In this document: piece by piece, positions 60,922-64,000 of the stretch
Layout of the letters: every line of letters starts with the position of its first letter
Numbering within the stretch: the stretch's first letter is position 1
Assembly (NCBI GenBank): GCA_018881555.1
Contig: JACAXG010000054.1
Span: 682,001-746,000, forward strand
Source of the DNA: Amblyornis subalaris
Taxonomy: Eukaryota; Chordata; Aves; Passeriformes; Ptilonorhynchidae
Direction of reading: 5' to 3'
Length of the DNA stretch: 64,000 nucleotides
Notes under the pieces: model-generated
The model's input: the letters and a program-made list of their open reading frames with translations, nothing else
Database searches by the model: none
Told to the model about the DNA's origin: nothing
Program-made: the position numbers and the translations under genes

Positions 60922-63900
60922 AGAAGTTAATGATTTTCCACATTGAAATACCAACACTGAGAGAAGGCAAAGCAAAGTGGAGGGCTAAAGTTTAAAAAAA
61001 CTATTGGGAATTTTCTATCCATATCTAAATTACATGCACTTTATTGGATCTCAAGTTCTCATTTTTCTACTGCTTAATAATCACAAATATGTTATATGTA
61101 CCCTTTCCATTTTGTCATTCTTTCACTATATTACATCAAATTTAATTTCCTGTGGAAGTGTGTAATCTTTTCAGCTGTCACTGTCTCAGAAGCTTTTCTG
61201 TAATAAACAGAGCCTCGTCCTCTGGCAGGTCGATCTTTTATGAGCTGTGCTCCTGCAGATTAGTTTCCTGAAATGTTTGTAATGCTATATGAGAACTGGC
61301 AAAAGAGGAAAACCAAAATAACACCCAAAAGGAAAAACAAACATGAAAACCTTCACTTCCTTCTGACTCCTGTGTTCACCGGTCAAAGGAAATTTCATTT
61401 TGATTTGGGTAGATGGCAAACCCATGAAGGTTATTGCCGTGTATCAGAAGCTTCACAAGGTGTGAGACACAGCCTCCCTTGCCCTACAGCAGCTCATTAA
61501 AAGCACAGCTGAGAGACGGCTGCTTGCTCTTTGCACCTGAGGAACACGGAGATCTGCAAGCGGTCACCACTGACAGCTGCCTCTCCCTGCCACCTGCCCT
61601 CGGCACTCCGAGAGGTCCCCTCCACCGGCAAAAAGCCACATTCCACCAGAACAGTGAAAATGTCAACCAAGACGCATTCATGCTTTTCATGATGAGATAC
61701 CTGTGACGGCAGGAAGGCAGACCAGCTGGTCTGCTGGGTCCTTTCCAGACCTCTGCCCCTGCAGGACACAAACTCATCTTCTTCAAACCAGCTTTCCATT
61801 ACCAATGCTTACATACACACCAAATCAACTTATTTACAAAAACACATACCAACAAATAATTCTGAACGTTTAAAAATTAATCAACTCAGAAGAAACATGA
61901 GCAACAGAGATTCTTATTCCTATATCCCTCCTGAAAAGGTGCTTAGATATGGATGAAAGAAGAGACATCTGAACAACTACAAAAAGTCTGCAAAGGGTCA
62001 TGTTAATTGTGTTTGGCCAGCACAGATTACTGAGGGTGGCTACAAAGGCATGCTGGAAGCCCTGCCAGCAGAAGCAGGTGCAATGCTCTCTCAGTTCAGT
62101 GGCAGATGTCCTCTCTGGGAGCTTCTCTTTCAACTGTCCAGCCAGATGTGGAAACCTTCACCATCCAACACATGGGCTACTCGAGTTGTGAACTGCTCTC
62201 CCAAAACACACTACATTGATCAATGAAGCATGATCTTTCTCTTCCTGCTCCCTGTAGGACTTTTATCTTACTTTCCCTCTCTCACATCACTGCTGTAGCA
62301 GTAGATCACCCATATTTCTGACAAACATTCTTTTCAAAATTACATATAAAAATGAAGTGCATTAAACCCAGATATATACTTTTGGAGCAAAGAGTCATCT
62401 CTTCTCATCACTTATAACAAGCATTTCAATAATCAAGTCCTCTTCTGGTTATTTTGTCTACCCATTTCCTTGTAATTCTGTTTTACGCTTGTATCTTTAA
62501 TACTTAATCTCTAAGAAGTGGCTAATCAGTAAAAAAAAAATCCATGCAGGGAACATTACTTTAACAGAAGTCTCAGGTGTTACGTGCAATGCAATTCAAC
62601 TCCCATCAGCATGAAGAAACTTTTTTCCATCAGCTTTGGTGGGAGTTGCATTGGGGCCATAAGTCAGATGAAGATGTTCGGTGTTAACAGCTACATGGTG
62701 TGCTATGAACTGCTCTAGAACATAAAACAACAATGTAACCACTCTCATAAAACCATTTTGCCATAGTTTTACAGGACCTGAGTGTGCGTTAAAAATTTCA
62801 AGCCAGAACAACAGAAAAGAAAACATGCCAGCTATCAGTGACCTTACATTTTTTGCCTTATAGGCCATAAATTGAATAGCCTCCCTTCACCAGATCTCAG
62901 TCTCCATTTCCTTAGATGGTGTGAGAAAACAGGCTCAATATATGGATTTAATTCCTATTGAAATCTTCATCAAAGATAGTGGGTGATGTAAAGATAAACA
63001 TCAAGGGAATAACTGCCATCATCTGGTTGAGTCTGGTAAAATGGACTTAATTTACACTTCTTTAGAGATTCACTGGTGTGTGAAATTAATCTAACTTAGA
63101 CTGACCAGAAATTGAAAATGGAATGAATAAGGAAAGCAATTAAAGACTTTTCCTAAATGCACAAAAAGTACTGCTGTAAGTGCAGCCATACCGTTAAAGT
63201 AAGAACCCTTCACGCTACTGCTACCAACCCCCTCCTGCTTGAGGGAGAGAATAATCATCTGTATATCTACATATCGTCACTGTACCAGTATAACTTCATC
63301 CAAAAGAAACATTGGTAGACTGTTTCTACCAATATCTGTAAACAAATACATGCAAGTTCACTCTTCTGCATACAGACCAGGCCTAGCAGATAAGCATCTG
63401 CTGGAACAGCTCCGTGTAACTGATTGCACATGTGGCTTAACATTTACTTCAATGACTTTTAGCACCTTCTTGTTATTGTTTCTGCATTGTTCCAACAAGC
63501 AATTGCTAATGTAAGATGCAGAGGTTCACATACCGTATACTTATGAATAACTGGTTCCCAGAGATTTGGCAGTGATAACATTGTCATCGTAGGATTCAAA
63601 GTAGCTCACTGTAGGTCACATGTCAGAAGAGGGTCCCACCTGAAAATACAACAAATCCAGATACTAAGTTCATCAGAGGTTTACATCAAGCTCTGCTAAT
63701 ACATTTGTGCATTTTCACACATTCATCCTGTGCATTAAAAGGGTCTGTGCTCTTTCCAGGCTCACAGAAAACATTTTGCCGTTCACAATGGCAAGCAAAT
63801 GTGCCCTGCTGTAGCCAAACTGTTTTGGCCCACTGCTCCAGACCAGATTTCAGGCATACTATCAAAGCAATGAAAACTAGTTTTCAATGTTAAAGCAGAC

Positions 63901-64000
63901 GCTGTTACTGTCTGGTGGACAGATACAGAATTTCAGATTTCCCATTTGTCAGGTCCTTGAACAGCATGTAATTCCTTTCACCAGTGCATTGCCAGTTTGG
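60922..64000. other. unique noncoding DNA
   Basis: No gene, RNA or repeat was recognised. Overlapping frames on both strands at 61434-61805 reflect a GC-richer patch and share no domain or splice context. Confidence 0.5.

Noticed and set aside
1..64000. CRISPR arrays, tRNA or rRNA genes, bacterial operons, intact retroviral genes
   Set aside because: None were seen. No regularly spaced repeats, no cloverleaf with conserved A and B boxes noticed, and no retroviral gag, pol or env frames; the sequence is vertebrate nuclear DNA.

Overview
This window looks like nuclear DNA from a bird. It is mostly AT-rich and CpG-poor, it has no bacterial-style gene packing, and its only recognisable mobile elements are 3' fragments of the avian CR1 LINE and one solo endogenous-retrovirus LTR of a type common in birds. 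Repeat content is low. Single ambiguous bases (n) are scattered through unique sequence, as in a draft or consensus assembly.

No protein-coding gene could be named with confidence; most of the window reads as intron or intergenic DNA. The strongest gene-like signal is on the + strand: five segments (20269-20330, 24137-24224, 27617-27727, 34167-34285, 35256-35346), the internal edges of which are all plausible splice sites. Their codon phases agree at every junction, giving a model of 156 residues that ends at a stop codon followed by AATAAA signals. The middle exon (27617-27727) has the best splice signals. A CpG island at 7241-7860 is a possible promoter. On the - strand, 17677-17946 looks like a terminal exon followed by a poly(A) signal. 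A second CpG island lies at 42985-43245. None of these matches a family I recognise.

Layout: 1-7240 unique AT-rich DNA; 7241-7860 CpG island; 7861-13403 unique; 13404-13676 CR1; 13677-17600 unique; 17606-17946 minus-strand terminal exon candidate; 20269-35346 plus-strand gene model, with a coiled-coil ORF relic (21999-22397) and an old minus-strand CR1 (25325-25685) in its introns; 35347-42984 unique, with one doubtful old CR1; 42985-43245 CpG island; 43973-44139 a noncoding splice-bounded segment beside a CR1 tail; 47955-50024 a longer CR1 split by an 886-bp solo LTR; 50025-64000 mainly unique DNA with small tandem repeats, a microexon-like segment, a hairpin, a G-rich run and another CR1 tail at 60749-60921.

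The exon calls rest on splice motifs, open frames and phase agreement alone. Several similar-looking decoys were also found, so they should be read as hypotheses.
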